Shown: positions 53,137 to 61,991, numbered from the stretch's first letter. The stretch is DNA of 64,000 nucleotides from Edaphobacter flagellatus (GCF_025264665.1 NZ_CP073697.1:2108001-2172000); one strand, 5' to 3'. Numbers and translations are program-made. Notes: generated by a model not told the origin, from the sequence alone.

Positions 53137-54927
53137 ATGCAACTCCGCCCCCTCGCCGCCATTGCACTCGCAGGAACCCTTATGCTGACACCCGCCGCTC
53201 CCGCTCAGCGCATCTCTGCCGACGGCGCCGCCCAGACCTTCGGCGTCGTCTCCGACCAGTACTTCTCCGATGTGCTCTTTCACTTCTCGCCCACGCTCGC
53301 CACGCAGACGGGCCTGCACCAGTACGACAATCAGCTTGAGGACTACTCCGCCGCAGCCGTGCAGAAGCAGGTCGCCGCGCTTAAGGAATACGAGAAGAAG
53401 ATCGCCGCCATCGATCCCTCCGGCCTCGACGCCTCCGTCGCCGCCGACCATGCCATCCTGCTCAACAGCATCCGCTCACAGCTGCTCTCGCTCGAGATCA
53501 TTCGCAACTGGGAAAAGAACCCCGACAATTACTCCAGCGGCGTCACCAACTCCATCTTCGTCTTGATGGAGCGCCCCTTCGCGCCCGTCAACACACGCCT
53601 GCGCTCTGCCGTCGAACGTGAAAAGCAGATCCCACAGGTCTTCGTCGAAGCGCGCAAAAACCTTAAGAATCCACCGCGCATCTTCACCGAAATCGCGCTC
53701 GAACAGATCGACGGCCTCATCAGTTTCTTCCAAAGCGACGTACCCGCCGCCTTTGCCGACGCCGACGACGCCAAGGCCAAGGCCGAATTCGCCCGCACCA
53801 ACGCAGCCGTCATCCAGTCCCTCAAAGACTATGGCGCGTGGATGAAGTCCGACCTGCTGCCACGCTCCAACGGCGACTACCGCCTCGGCGCCGATACCTT
53901 CGCCAAAAAGCTGCAGTATGACGAGATGGTCGACGTGCCGCTGCCGCACCTGCTTGAAATCGCGCTCGCCGACCTCCACAAAAACCAAGCCGAGTTCGCC
54001 CGCATTGCCAAAGAGGTCGACCCCTCCAAGACGCCGCAGCAGGTCCTCGCCGAGCTCGCCACCATTCACCCCGCGCCCGACAAGCTGCTCGACGCCTTCC
54101 ACGGCACCTTCGACTCGCTCATCACCTTCATCCGCGCACACAAGATCATCACTATCCCCAGCGACGTGCAGCCTACGCTTGAAGAGACGCCGCCCTTCAT
54201 GCGCGCCACCACCTTCGCCTCGATGGACCCTCCCGGCGCATTCGAGACGCGCTCCACCAAGGCGTACTTCAATGTCACCCTGCCCGAGAAAAGCTGGACG
54301 CCGGAGCACGTAGCCGAGCACATGGCTAGCTTCAACACCGGCACCATCATCTCGACCTCCGTGCACGAGGCCTACCCCGGCCACTACGTGCAGTTCCTCT
54401 GGCAGAACCAGTTCCCCTCCAAGGTGCGCAAGATCGTCGGCGCCAACTCCAACATTGAGGGCTGGGCACACTACACCGAACAGATGATGCTCGACGAGGG
54501 CTACGCCGCTGCGCCCGCCAACGCAACGCCCGCGCAGATTCGCGAAGCCAAGCTCATCCGCCTCGGCCAGCTGCAGGACGCTCTGTTGCGCGATGCCCGC
54601 TTCGTCAACTCCATCAAGCTGCACACCGGCCTCGGCGAACCCGGCAACGCATGGACCATCGACCAGGCCGTCGACTTCTTCGTTAAGGAAGGCTACCAGT
54701 CGCACTCCGTCGGCCTTGTCGAAACCAAGCGCGGCACCGCCGACGCCACCTACCTCTACTACACCCTCGGCAAGCTCGAGATCATGAAGCTCCGTGAAGA
54801 CCTGAAGAAGAAGCAGGGCGCTGCCTTCTCACTCCAGGACTTCCACGACAACTTCATGCGCCAGGGCTTCGCTCCGGTCAAGGTCATCCGCCGCGCCATG
54901 TTGCACGACGACTCGCCCGTACTGTAG
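53137..54927 (+). CDS. secreted DUF885-family zinc metallopeptidase-like protein
   Basis: A 596-residue exported protein of the DUF885 family, with a signal peptide ending APAQ. The conserved motif HEAYPGHYVQ (about 410-419) supplies His-Glu and a later His, a HExxxGH-type zinc site. GWAHYTEQMMLDEG downstream is the second family block and probably contributes the third ligand. The N-terminal half is helical. Members are thought to be secreted peptidases or carboxypeptidase-like enzymes; the substrate is unknown. It lies 53 bases before the next rightward gene, within a run starting at mfd. Confidence 0.9.
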   Translation: MQLRPLAAIALAGTLMLTPAAPAQRISADGAAQTFGVVSDQYFSDVLFHFSPTLATQTGLHQYDNQLEDYSAAAVQKQVAALKEYEKKIAAIDPSGLDASVAADHAILLNSIRSQLLSLEIIRNWEKNPDNYSSGVTNSIFVLMERPFAPVNTRLRSAVEREKQIPQVFVEARKNLKNPPRIFTEIALEQIDGLISFFQSDVPAAFADADDAKAKAEFARTNAAVIQSLKDYGAWMKSDLLPRSNGDYRLGADTFAKKLQYDEMVDVPLPHLLEIALADLHKNQAEFARIAKEVDPSKTPQQVLAELATIHPAPDKLLDAFHGTFDSLITFIRAHKIITIPSDVQPTLEETPPFMRATTFASMDPPGAFETRSTKAYFNVTLPEKSWTPEHVAEHMASFNTGTIISTSVHEAYPGHYVQFLWQNQFPSKVRKIVGANSNIEGWAHYTEQMMLDEGYAAAPANATPAQIREAKLIRLGQLQDALLRDARFVNSIKLHTGLGEPGNAWTIDQAVDFFVKEGYQSHSVGLVETKRGTADATYLYYTLGKLEIMKLREDLKKKQGAAFSLQDFHDNFMRQGFAPVKVIRRAMLHDDSPVL

Positions 54928-54979
54928 TCCGATAAAAATGAGGCTCACCCGTCCTTGCATTTGCTGTTTTAATGAGCGA

Positions 54980-56578
54980 ATGCGAAGGACGGGTCTGCGC
55001 CTGAGCGCGCTCAGCATAGTGTTATCGTTGGCTCTGTTCGAATGCAGGGGAGACGAGCCTTACATGCCGCCTGAAGAGCCGATGCCGCCCAACACCATTC
55101 TGCTCTCCGGCATGATGCGCGAGCTCTCCGCAACGCCCGGCTTCACCGAAGCTCTCCTCGCCCAGCTGAACGGCGGCAAGCAGGGTCCCGCACTCATGAC
55201 GCCCGCGCTCGTCAATCGCCTGCGCGAGCTCATCCTCGGCAAAGACTGGCACGGACTCGACCGCTTCCCCGGCTGGACGCTCGCCGCCATCAACCCCACC
55301 GTCAAAATCGCCGGACGCCTCGTCACCAAAAAAGAAGACCAGACCGGCAACGAAGATTTCGCCGACGAAGCCGCTCCCATTAACGACACAACCATCTCCA
55401 CTGAGCGCGTCAAACCCTACATCGACCTCGGCCCCTACACGCTCGAACAATCGCAAACCATCGACCTCAGCCAGCCCTCCACATTGCCCGGCTTCACCAC
55501 CGAAGGCATCGTCAGCGACCTCGGCGGCGGAGTCACACGCGGCGACGGCCCCAACGCAAAGCTCGCGCCATTGCACGCCGAAAGCCAGCGCCTCGCCGAC
55601 ATCATGAACCGGCTGAGCCTGAATGGGCTTGGAAGCGCTGGGCATTTCAATATAGTGCGGCCCTGGGCTGCTGCGAACGCTCGGCCTCCGGGTACACCAG
55701 GCGTGTACAAGCTGAGGATGATGTCCTCAACGCCAGAAGATCTCATCGATGACCTTCAAGCCACTGGACACACCGTCACGGTCTACGACGCACGCTACTT
55801 CGCCAACTTCGGCCACTTCCACTACAAGCGCCACGGCTCCGACGTCGCACAGGAAGTGATGATGCCCTTCTGGATCGACTCCCAGATCGTCATCCCCGGC
55901 ACCAAGCGTCCTTTGCTCGTTCCCGTCAGCCACGCCGAATACGAATGGGAGATTCGCGGCCCACATATCAACGCCAACATCAGCTGGTACTTCGGCATCG
56001 ACGGCAAAAGCCAGTTCCGCACCATGGACACGCAGGACCAGGCCTGGGTCCTCGGCCGCTACGCCCACACCTACCGCGGCGCCGATGCCGTCGAAGTCAC
56101 GCGCCTCACCGGACGCATGATTCTCGCCTTCATGCATCAGCACCTGCGCCGTCCCAACCTTCCCTTCGGCGGCTACTATCCTCTCGGCGTCTGTCAGGAC
56201 GGCGTCGCCGCCATCGAAAAGAAGATGACCGGCAAAGACACACTCTTCCCCAACACCGCCGACATCACGCTCTTCGACGACCCACGCGACGCCGAAGTCA
56301 ACGCCATGCTTGCCGCCATCCCCAAAGACATCAATGGCGGCGCACCCGAGCCCGAGCGCATCTTCGGCTCTCTGCCCACCGACGACATCAACGCCATCAC
56401 CATCCCCGGACTCGCCGACGATCTCGCACGAGTCCAGGCCGCATGGCAGGAAGGCTCGCTCGAACGCACACCCTCATGGCTGCGCCGCATCCTTCTGCGC
56501 TGGATCGGCGTCGTTGCCATCGGCACGCTCGCCGGACTCGTCCTCTGGAGACGCAGACGCCAGACGCATGAGCGATAA
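54980..56578 (+). CDS. membrane-anchored protein of unknown function
   Basis: 532 residues from the ATG at 54980 with GAGCGA before it. It has a signal-like N-terminus (basic, then SALSIVLSLALFEC) whose Cys could be a lipidation site, and one C-terminal membrane helix (IGVVAIGTLAGLVLW) followed by RRRRQTHER. The soluble part has PYMPPEEP near the start, an ordered block with HTVTVYDARYFANFGHFHY, an aromatic block (SHAEYEWEIRGPHINANISW) and YYPLGVCQDGV. I do not recognise a family. Around 55615-55770 codon use shifts away from the strong C/G-ending pattern of the rest, suggesting a patch of different origin. It lies downstream of the DUF885 gene and may belong to the same unit. Confidence 0.72.
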   Translation: MRRTGLRLSALSIVLSLALFECRGDEPYMPPEEPMPPNTILLSGMMRELSATPGFTEALLAQLNGGKQGPALMTPALVNRLRELILGKDWHGLDRFPGWTLAAINPTVKIAGRLVTKKEDQTGNEDFADEAAPINDTTISTERVKPYIDLGPYTLEQSQTIDLSQPSTLPGFTTEGIVSDLGGGVTRGDGPNAKLAPLHAESQRLADIMNRLSLNGLGSAGHFNIVRPWAAANARPPGTPGVYKLRMMSSTPEDLIDDLQATGHTVTVYDARYFANFGHFHYKRHGSDVAQEVMMPFWIDSQIVIPGTKRPLLVPVSHAEYEWEIRGPHINANISWYFGIDGKSQFRTMDTQDQAWVLGRYAHTYRGADAVEVTRLTGRMILAFMHQHLRRPNLPFGGYYPLGVCQDGVAAIEKKMTGKDTLFPNTADITLFDDPRDAEVNAMLAAIPKDINGGAPEPERIFGSLPTDDINAITIPGLADDLARVQAAWQEGSLERTPSWLRRILLRWIGVVAIGTLAGLVLWRRRRQTHER

Positions 56579-56582
56579 AACC

Positions 56583-56637
56583 AATGGCATCGAAGATCAA
56601 TGGCATCGAAGGATCAATAGCATCGATAGCATCGATT
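56583..56637. repeat. short degenerate tandem repeat
   Basis: Four reiterations of a GCATCGA core, the first three beginning AATGGCATCGAAG or AATAGCATCGA. It starts five bases after the preceding gene's stop. Confidence 0.6.
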
Positions 56638-56641
56638 GTTG

Positions 56642-56690
56642 AAGTGTCATTCCGAGCGAGCGCAGCGCGCCGAGGAACCCCCGCATTTCT
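56642..56690. repeat. dispersed repeat, copy 2
   Basis: AAGTGTCATTCCGAGCGAG, then a shifted GC stretch and CGAGGAACCCCCGCATTT. It shares its ends with copies at 35.9 and 63.3 kb; the middle differs by small changes. It lies between the membrane-anchored unknown and the DUF6496 gene. Confidence 0.7.
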
Positions 56691-56812
56691 TCGCAGGATG
56701 CCCACACAGCCACAACATCACATGCATCGCGCCCCACAAGCCAATCGAATTTCGTTACCACGCGATGCAACTCCACACATCGCGCGGCCCTCTCAAGTAC
56801 AGGGAGAATCGT

Positions 56813-57085
56813 ATGGCAACCAAAAAAGTCGCCAGAAAATCCACAAAGAAGGCAGCCAGTAAAAAAACAGCGGCAAAGAAAACTGCGAAGAAGGCAACGT
56901 CTCGCAGATACAGTCCTGCCGCAAGCAAAGACGTCGAGCGCGAGATGCGCGCCATGAAAGAAGGCAAACTGAGAAGCGGGCGCAGCGGCAAAAAAGTCAC
57001 CAGCCGCAAACAGGCAATCGCCATCGCTCTCTCTGAGGCGCGCAAAGAAGGAAAGAAGGTCCCTCCTGCACCTCGCAAAGGCTAA
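56813..57085 (+). CDS. lysine-rich DUF6496-type protein
   Basis: A 90-residue protein from the ATG at 56813 with AGGGAG seven bases upstream. The first 38 residues are a Lys/Ala/Thr tail resembling histone H1 and HupB-type tails (KKAASKK, KKTAKKA). The C-terminal part (about 40-82) is DUF6496: DVEREMRAMKEGKLRSGRSG, then KQAIAIALSEARKEG. The family is short and basic and may bind nucleic acid, but its function is untested. A strong terminator follows immediately. Confidence 0.85.
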   Translation: MATKKVARKSTKKAASKKTAAKKTAKKATSRRYSPAASKDVEREMRAMKEGKLRSGRSGKKVTSRKQAIAIALSEARKEGKKVPPAPRKG

Positions 57086-57088
57086 AAC

Positions 57089-57126
57089 AAACGCGGCCTC
57101 CATTCAGGGGCCGCGTTTATTTTTTG
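57089..57126 (+). terminator. terminator of the DUF6496 gene
   Basis: Ten-base stem AAACGCGGCC/GGCCGCGTTT (57089-57098, 57109-57118) then TATTTTTTG. It starts four bases after the stop and may also act for the convergent FmdB gene. Confidence 0.88.
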
Positions 57127-57134
57127 TCCCGTGT

Positions 57135-57446
57135 TTATTTTTTGTCAGACGATGAGGACGAAGCAGCCGCAGGCGCAGCAGTCGACGCTGCCGGTGCAGC
57201 CGTTGCCGTTGATGCTCCATCGCTCGAGCTGGACGCACCATCCGGCTTCGACGCGGCCTTGGGCTTCGAGCTCGAGTAAAGGTCCGCATACCACCCGCCG
57301 CCCTTGAACGACACAGCCGGAGCACTCAGCACGCGCTCAAGTTTCCCTCCGCAAAAGGGGCATTCCGTCAGTTCAGGGTCGGAGAATTTCTGGATCTTCT
57401 CCGTCCGCTTATGGCAGGCAGAGCATTCATATTCGTAAAGCGGCAT
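57135..57446 (-). CDS. FmdB-family zinc ribbon protein
   Basis: A 103-residue protein. The N-terminal 45 residues are the FmdB/CxxC zinc ribbon: MPLYEYECSACHKR and CPFCGGKLERVLS. A VSFKGGGWYADLY segment follows, and the last 50 residues are a low-complexity Ser/Ala/Thr/Lys tail. FmdB proteins are small putative regulators. It is convergent with the DUF6496 gene. No signal peptide is seen. Confidence 0.92.
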   Translation of the reverse strand: MPLYEYECSACHKRTEKIQKFSDPELTECPFCGGKLERVLSAPAVSFKGGGWYADLYSSSKPKAASKPDGASSSSDGASTATAAPAASTAAPAAASSSSSDKK

Positions 57447-57510
57447 GATCTTCCGTAAGTCCTTACAGCAATCGTGGTCTTCTCTATAGAGTATCGAAAA
57501 CTCGCCGTGC

Positions 57511-57549
57511 AGCTCAAAAATAAAGGCCCCGGCTATGTGCCGGGGCCTT
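57511..57549 (-). terminator. terminator of serA
   Basis: Ten-base perfect stem AAGGCCCCGG/CCGGGGCCTT (57523-57532, 57540-57549) with TTTATTTTTGAGC after it on the minus strand, about 30 bases past the serA stop. Confidence 0.88.
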
Positions 57550-57577
57550 CTGTCCGTATCGCAACAACCAGATAAAT

Positions 57578-59212
57578 CTATACCTTGCCCAGCTCAATCA
57601 GCCGTACGCTGGCAATCGCTTCCACCTTGCGCAGAGCCTCAACCGCTGCGTTTGCGCTTGCAGCCTTCGGCACATCGATCTGCACCACGGCCAGCGCCTG
57701 TCCCTGCGGAACACGCTGCGAACGAGCCTCGCGAGCCACATCATGCGCGCGGCCCAACGCAAAATTCGCAATGTTCACAGCCTGCTCGCCCAGAATCGTG
57801 CCGATCCTTCCGATCACGCCCGGCACGTCATGGTTGCGAATCGCCACCAGCGTCCCCGTCAGCGGAGCCTCGATGTCGATGCCGTCATACGTCAGCAGGC
57901 GCGGCGAAGTCCCATGCAGCACCGTCGCCGAAGCCGAAGCATCGCCCTCCGACGAGTGCAGCACCAGCTTCAGCACGCTGCCCGCGCCGCCCGTCGTGAA
58001 CTCCTTCTTGTCCTCCTGCACGCGAATGCCGCGCTCCTCCGCCACCGCAGCCGCGTTGATGCGGTTCGCTATACTACCGCCGTCCGAGCTCTCAAAGATA
58101 CCCGCCAGCGCCGCATTGCGCACCAGGTCCGTCTTGCCCGCAGCCAGACGTCCCGAGTAGCTGATCTGAATGTTCTCGAGATTCCCCGGCACCGCGTGCG
58201 AAAGAAACTTGCCCAGCCGCTCCGCCATCTCGATATACGGAGCAATCTCCGTATACTCCTCATGCGTCAGCGAAGGCACGTTCACCGCATTCTGCACCAC
58301 ACCCAGCTTCAGATAATCACGCACCTGGTGCGCAAGCTGAATGCCGATCGCCTCCTGCGCCTCGTCCGTCGAGCCAGCAATATGCGGCGACAGAATCACA
58401 TTGTCCAACTCAAAGAACGGCGAATCCTTTAGCGGCTCCTGATGAAAGACGTCCAGCGCAGCGCCGCCCACATGCCCGCTCTTCAGCGCATCCGCCAACG
58501 CCTGCTCCACAATCAGCTCACCGCGAGCGCAGTTGATGATGCGCACGCCCTTCTTCATCACCGCCAGCGAAGTCGCATTGATCAGCCCTTCGGTCTGCGG
58601 CGTCAGCCCTACATGCAGCGTCAGGTAATCCGATCGCCGGAAGATCTCATCGATCGGCACCAGCGTCACATCGTTCTCGCGAGCAATCACCGGCGCGATG
58701 AACGGATCATAGCCAATCAGCTCCATGCCGAAGCTGCGCGCCCTCCGCGCCACCTCAAGCCCGATGCGGCCCAACCCCACAATGCCCAGCGTCTTGCCGC
58801 GAAGCTCCTGCCCCTGCAGCGTCTTCTTCTCCCACTTGCCCGCATGCATCGTCGCATTCGCACGCGGAATCGCACGCGCCAGCGAAACCATCAGGCCAAT
58901 CGTCAGCTCAGCCACCGCAATCGCATTGGCTCCGGGCGTGTTCATCACCACGATGCCCTTGCGCGTCGCCGCATCCGTATCGATGTTGTCGACACCCACG
59001 CCGGCGCGGCCAATCACGCGCAACTTCGGCGCCGACTCCAGCAGCTTCGCATCGGCCTGCACCGCCGAACGCACCACCAGCGCATCCGCATCCGCAAGCT
59101 CGGCGGCCAGTCCATTCTTAATCTGATCAGCGGTAACAACCTGCCATCCCGGCTCCTGCTGGAAGACAGCGGCCGTAGCGGGAGAGACTTTTTCAGCGAG
59201 AACGATCTTCAT
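57578..59212 (-). CDS. serA: D-3-phosphoglycerate dehydrogenase, long form
   Basis: First step of serine synthesis: oxidises 3-phosphoglycerate with NAD. 544 residues from the ATG at 59212 with AGGAGATCC before it. The catalytic part has the Rossmann GLGRIGLEVARRA, Arg in NCARGELIVE, and HQEPL plus SPHIAGST supplying Glu and His. The C-terminal half contains the allosteric-substrate-binding (ASB) domain and a final ACT domain (from IRNHDVPGVIGRIGTIL), as in SerA of Mycobacterium. Serine feedback through ACT is likely. The class V aminotransferase at 62-63 kb may act in the same pathway. A strong terminator follows. Confidence 0.96.
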   Translation of the reverse strand: MKIVLAEKVSPATAAVFQQEPGWQVVTADQIKNGLAAELADADALVVRSAVQADAKLLESAPKLRVIGRAGVGVDNIDTDAATRKGIVVMNTPGANAIAVAELTIGLMVSLARAIPRANATMHAGKWEKKTLQGQELRGKTLGIVGLGRIGLEVARRARSFGMELIGYDPFIAPVIARENDVTLVPIDEIFRRSDYLTLHVGLTPQTEGLINATSLAVMKKGVRIINCARGELIVEQALADALKSGHVGGAALDVFHQEPLKDSPFFELDNVILSPHIAGSTDEAQEAIGIQLAHQVRDYLKLGVVQNAVNVPSLTHEEYTEIAPYIEMAERLGKFLSHAVPGNLENIQISYSGRLAAGKTDLVRNAALAGIFESSDGGSIANRINAAAVAEERGIRVQEDKKEFTTGGAGSVLKLVLHSSEGDASASATVLHGTSPRLLTYDGIDIEAPLTGTLVAIRNHDVPGVIGRIGTILGEQAVNIANFALGRAHDVAREARSQRVPQGQALAVVQIDVPKAASANAAVEALRKVEAIASVRLIELGKV

Positions 59213-59366
59213 GGATCTCCTAATTACAGTTATTGGCAGAGACAAAGATGCCGTAGGTGACTGGTGCGAGGCAGCATCCTCTTGTCCCGATGCGTTCTCG
59301 CTCTTTTGGGTAATGCAGTATTCCTATTTTACGAGAAGATCAGCCTTCTTCTCTTGCCGGATAGCG
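59213..59366. other. intergenic region between serA and the YgiC-like gene
   Basis: 154 bases between the serA start and the stop of the YgiC-like gene, AT-rich around 59320. Probably the serA promoter. No RNA structure was recognised. Confidence 0.4.
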
Positions 59367-60533
59367 TCAGCCAAAATAATGCGGCACAAACGAGCTAAGA
59401 TTCCCCGTCACCAGCCCCGCAGACTCGCGAATCCCCATCCCGCAACACTCCTGGTCCACCATCCACAGCCCCAGCACCGGATGCCTTCTCGCGCCCGGCT
59501 TCCGATTGTCCGCAAAGCTCGCCTCAGGAGCCAGCGCCTGCACAATCTGCGGCCCCGTATACGGTCCGCCCGTCGACTCCATCGTGATCCCCGTGCGCAC
59601 AATCTCAATGTTCGCTCCCTCACGCGAGTGCAGCGGCTTGCGCACGAAATCCCACATCGCATGGGGCTGCCCGCTGAAGTGCGCCTCCAGCAGAAGCTCA
59701 TCGCCCGGAAACAGCTCCCACAGCACCGGCAGCAGACCCTTGTTCGAGAGCAGCATCTTCCATACCGGCTCCATCCAGCGCATCTCCGTGTAAGTATCCA
59801 GCGCCGCCTGCCCAAACTCCTCGGCGACCATCATCTCCCACGGATACAGCTTGAACACCGACAGCATCTGCCGGTCCTCCAGATCGACGAACGCCCGCCG
59901 CCCCTCATCCCAGCCGATATCGCCCATCAGGATCGGCGCCGTCGGCAACCCCGCCTGCTCCGCCGTATCGCGCATATACGCCAGCGTCAGCTGGTCCTCT
60001 GCATTGTCCAGCCCGGCGAAATACACCGGCTTCTTGAGATACGAAGCCACATCCTGCCACTTCGCAATCAGCTTCTCGTGAAGCGAGTTGAACTGGTCAT
60101 CGTTCGGCTGCTGCTCCTCCAGCCACGTCCACTGAATCACCGCAGCCTCCAGCAGACTCGTCGGCGTGTCCGCGTTGTACTCCAACAGCTTCGGAGGCCC
60201 CTCGCCGTTGTACGCCACATCGAACCGCCCATAGATCGCCGGCGGCTCGTTCTCCCACGCCCACTCGATCGCCGGAACCGCAGCCGCCGGAATCGCCAGC
60301 TCCGCATAGCGCTTCTTATCGATGACGTGCTGCGCCGCCTCCAGACACATCTCCTGCAGCCTGTTGCCCGCGGTCTCCAGCACATCGATCTCAGCCGCCG
60401 TAAATCGGTAGCACGCCGACTCATCCCAGTAAGGACGGTCCATGCCCTCGCCCTCCGGCGTATGAAACACCAGCCCCTGCTCCGCAACCTTCTGCTGCCA
60501 TCCATCGCGCGGAGAGATTGCCATCCGTTCCAT
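59367..60533 (-). CDS. glutathionylspermidine synthase-family (YgiC-like) ATP-grasp protein
   Basis: 388 residues of the GSP synthase C-terminal/YgiC family, an ATP-grasp ligase. Readable blocks are LLEYNADTPTSLLEA near residue 118, the QFNSLHEKLI region, the GDIGWDEGRR stretch, FKLYPWEMM, and the Asn/Lys region SNKGLLPVLWELFPG with LLLEAHFSG. The bifunctional enzyme's amidase half is absent, as in YgiC. The family probably forms amide bonds with a peptide and a diamine, but YgiC's substrate is unproven. The ATG shares a base with the upstream gene's stop (TAATG). It is the second gene of a ygiB-ygiC-like pair. Confidence 0.92.
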   Translation of the reverse strand: MERMAISPRDGWQQKVAEQGLVFHTPEGEGMDRPYWDESACYRFTAAEIDVLETAGNRLQEMCLEAAQHVIDKKRYAELAIPAAAVPAIEWAWENEPPAIYGRFDVAYNGEGPPKLLEYNADTPTSLLEAAVIQWTWLEEQQPNDDQFNSLHEKLIAKWQDVASYLKKPVYFAGLDNAEDQLTLAYMRDTAEQAGLPTAPILMGDIGWDEGRRAFVDLEDRQMLSVFKLYPWEMMVAEEFGQAALDTYTEMRWMEPVWKMLLSNKGLLPVLWELFPGDELLLEAHFSGQPHAMWDFVRKPLHSREGANIEIVRTGITMESTGGPYTGPQIVQALAPEASFADNRKPGARRHPVLGLWMVDQECCGMGIRESAGLVTGNLSSFVPHYFG

Positions 60534-60934
60534 TACTCGCCTCCGCCTTCACCACCACCGCCATGACCGCCCATCAGCGTCCGCCCAAAACCGCCGCGCA
60601 CCGTCGTGCTCACACCCTTCGAGGTCACATATGTATGTCCCTCTATCGGCCTGTCGCTGCCACCCGACACCGGCGTGCCAAGCCCATACCCGCCTCCGCC
60701 GCCGTAGTAGTAGTGATAAAGCGGCCGGTAATACACCGGTCCTCCACCGCCGCTGCCCAGGTTCTGATACTGCTGCCCGTTGTTCGCCACCGGCAGGTTC
60801 GCGCAGAAACTGTCATCCACTACGCGATTATTTTCATCCACACACCGCTGCATCTCCCGCTTCTGACAGCCAGAGAGCATCGCAATCGCAGTAGCCGCTA
60901 ATAAAGGAGCTGTAACCTTCGCCGAACGTCGCAT
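60533..60934 (-). CDS. YgiB/DUF1190-like lipoprotein
   Basis: 133 residues from the ATG at 60934. A lipobox AMLSGC places the lipidated Cys near residue 23. The body opens with MQRCVDENNRVVDDSFC, a two-Cys motif like that of YgiB/DUF1190, then becomes Gly/Tyr-rich (YYYGGGGG) and ends in a Gly-rich tail. In E. coli ygiB lies next to ygiC; the same order here is strong contextual support. A start 20 codons upstream at a TTG is possible but gives a less typical signal. The stop and the next gene's start overlap by one base. Confidence 0.82.
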   Translation of the reverse strand: MRRSAKVTAPLLAATAIAMLSGCQKREMQRCVDENNRVVDDSFCANLPVANNGQQYQNLGSGGGGPVYYRPLYHYYYGGGGGYGLGTPVSGGSDRPIEGHTYVTSKGVSTTVRGGFGRTLMGGHGGGGEGGGE

Positions 60935-61018
60935 AGAGGAAGCGCAAAGACAGACTAACAAGGAGAGAGACAAGAAGCTGTAAAGAAACAACAACTCACA
61001 TCTCGAACGAAAAACGCA

Positions 61019-61525
61019 TCAGTCCTTATGCCGCGTCTTCTCACCTTCCGTAATCAGCGAGCAGTGCAGCTTCACCGGCCGCTTCACCGCCGAGCTCAGC
61101 TTCCCATCAAAAAAATCGCACGCCAGAATGTTGTCCCCGCTCGCGTGCCGACCCGAAAACACATTCACATTCAGCATCACCGGCCCCTTCATCCAGTCCA
61201 GGCGCTTAATATCGATCTTCGTGCCGGTCACCCGCACCATCCCCTCGGCCCCCACCACCTCGACATTCTCCACCCCCAGGTCGATCATGCCGATCTCCTC
61301 CGCGCGCTTCTCCTCTATAGGCTTAGGAGCACCCGAATATACCGCCGAAACCACAATGCTCTCCCGCTGCATCTTCAGCTTCATCGCCGCCTTATCCGAA
61401 AGCGAGATGTCCACATCAAACGCAAAAATAATCGGTCGCGGCTCCTCGACCTGCGCGCGCAGCAAAGCTGCTGAAACTAGAAGCGCAGTGAATATCGATG
61501 CTATTGCGATCTTTCTACAGGTCAC
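61019..61525 (-). CDS. secreted protein of unknown function
   Basis: 168 residues from a GTG at 61525, favoured by GGAGGAATC directly upstream. A signal peptide ends LLRAQ. The mature part is mixed beta: PIIFAFDVDISLSD, the KMQRESIVVSAVYSG strand, VENVEVVGAEGMVRVTG, LNVNVFSGRHASG. Two Cys near the end may form a disulfide. The coding sequence overlaps the upstream membrane gene by 11 bases, so the two are coupled. It lies 84 bases upstream of the YgiB-like gene. No family name is known to me. Confidence 0.7.
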   Translation of the reverse strand: MTCRKIAIASIFTALLVSAALLRAQVEEPRPIIFAFDVDISLSDKAAMKLKMQRESIVVSAVYSGAPKPIEEKRAEEIGMIDLGVENVEVVGAEGMVRVTGTKIDIKRLDWMKGPVMLNVNVFSGRHASGDNILACDFFDGKLSSAVKRPVKLHCSLITEGEKTRHKD

Positions 61526-61931
61526 GATTCCTCCGGATATGAAACCGATCAGGAATGATGAGAAGGGCACCGCTTAGCAGGCCGATTATGACCGGTGCGA
61601 CAAACTGGAATACAGCAATATAGTCATCTTTATAAAAGTATTGCCAGGGCATCCCATCTACGTAATGGGTCCACTCTGAAAGAACAATGAGGAAGAGGCA
61701 GGCTGCCGCTGCGATGACTGCAGACGTGATGAATTGTGCTGCTTTAGAACGCCGCGATCGCAGAAGCCAACCGACAACTCCGCACATGGCCAGGATGCCG
61801 CAGACAACTGCGTAATCCAGGCCCAGTTCGCTGTCATGTTGGGTTGGCGTTCCATAGCCAAGACGCAGAATAATCCCAGAGATCAGGCCTACAAGAAGAG
61901 CTCGGATTATGTAACCGATAACGGTTCTCAT
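61515..61931 (-). CDS. small integral membrane protein
   Basis: 138 residues with about four helices: IIRALLVGLISGIILRL, YAVVCGILAMCGVVGWLL, the FITSAVIAAAACLFLIVL stretch and VAPVIIGLLSGALLIIP, ending in a charged RFHIRRNRDL tail. A/T-ending codons are frequent, unlike in its neighbours. The end overlaps the start of the secreted protein by 11 bases. Function unknown; first gene of a likely operon with that gene and perhaps the YgiB/YgiC pair. Confidence 0.72.
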   Translation of the reverse strand: MRTVIGYIIRALLVGLISGIILRLGYGTPTQHDSELGLDYAVVCGILAMCGVVGWLLRSRRSKAAQFITSAVIAAAACLFLIVLSEWTHYVDGMPWQYFYKDDYIAVFQFVAPVIIGLLSGALLIIPDRFHIRRNRDL

Positions 61932-61991
61932 ACGTACTCAGGTGGCGTCACAGCCAAGATATCCCATCTGTGACGCCATCCTGTACGTCTA

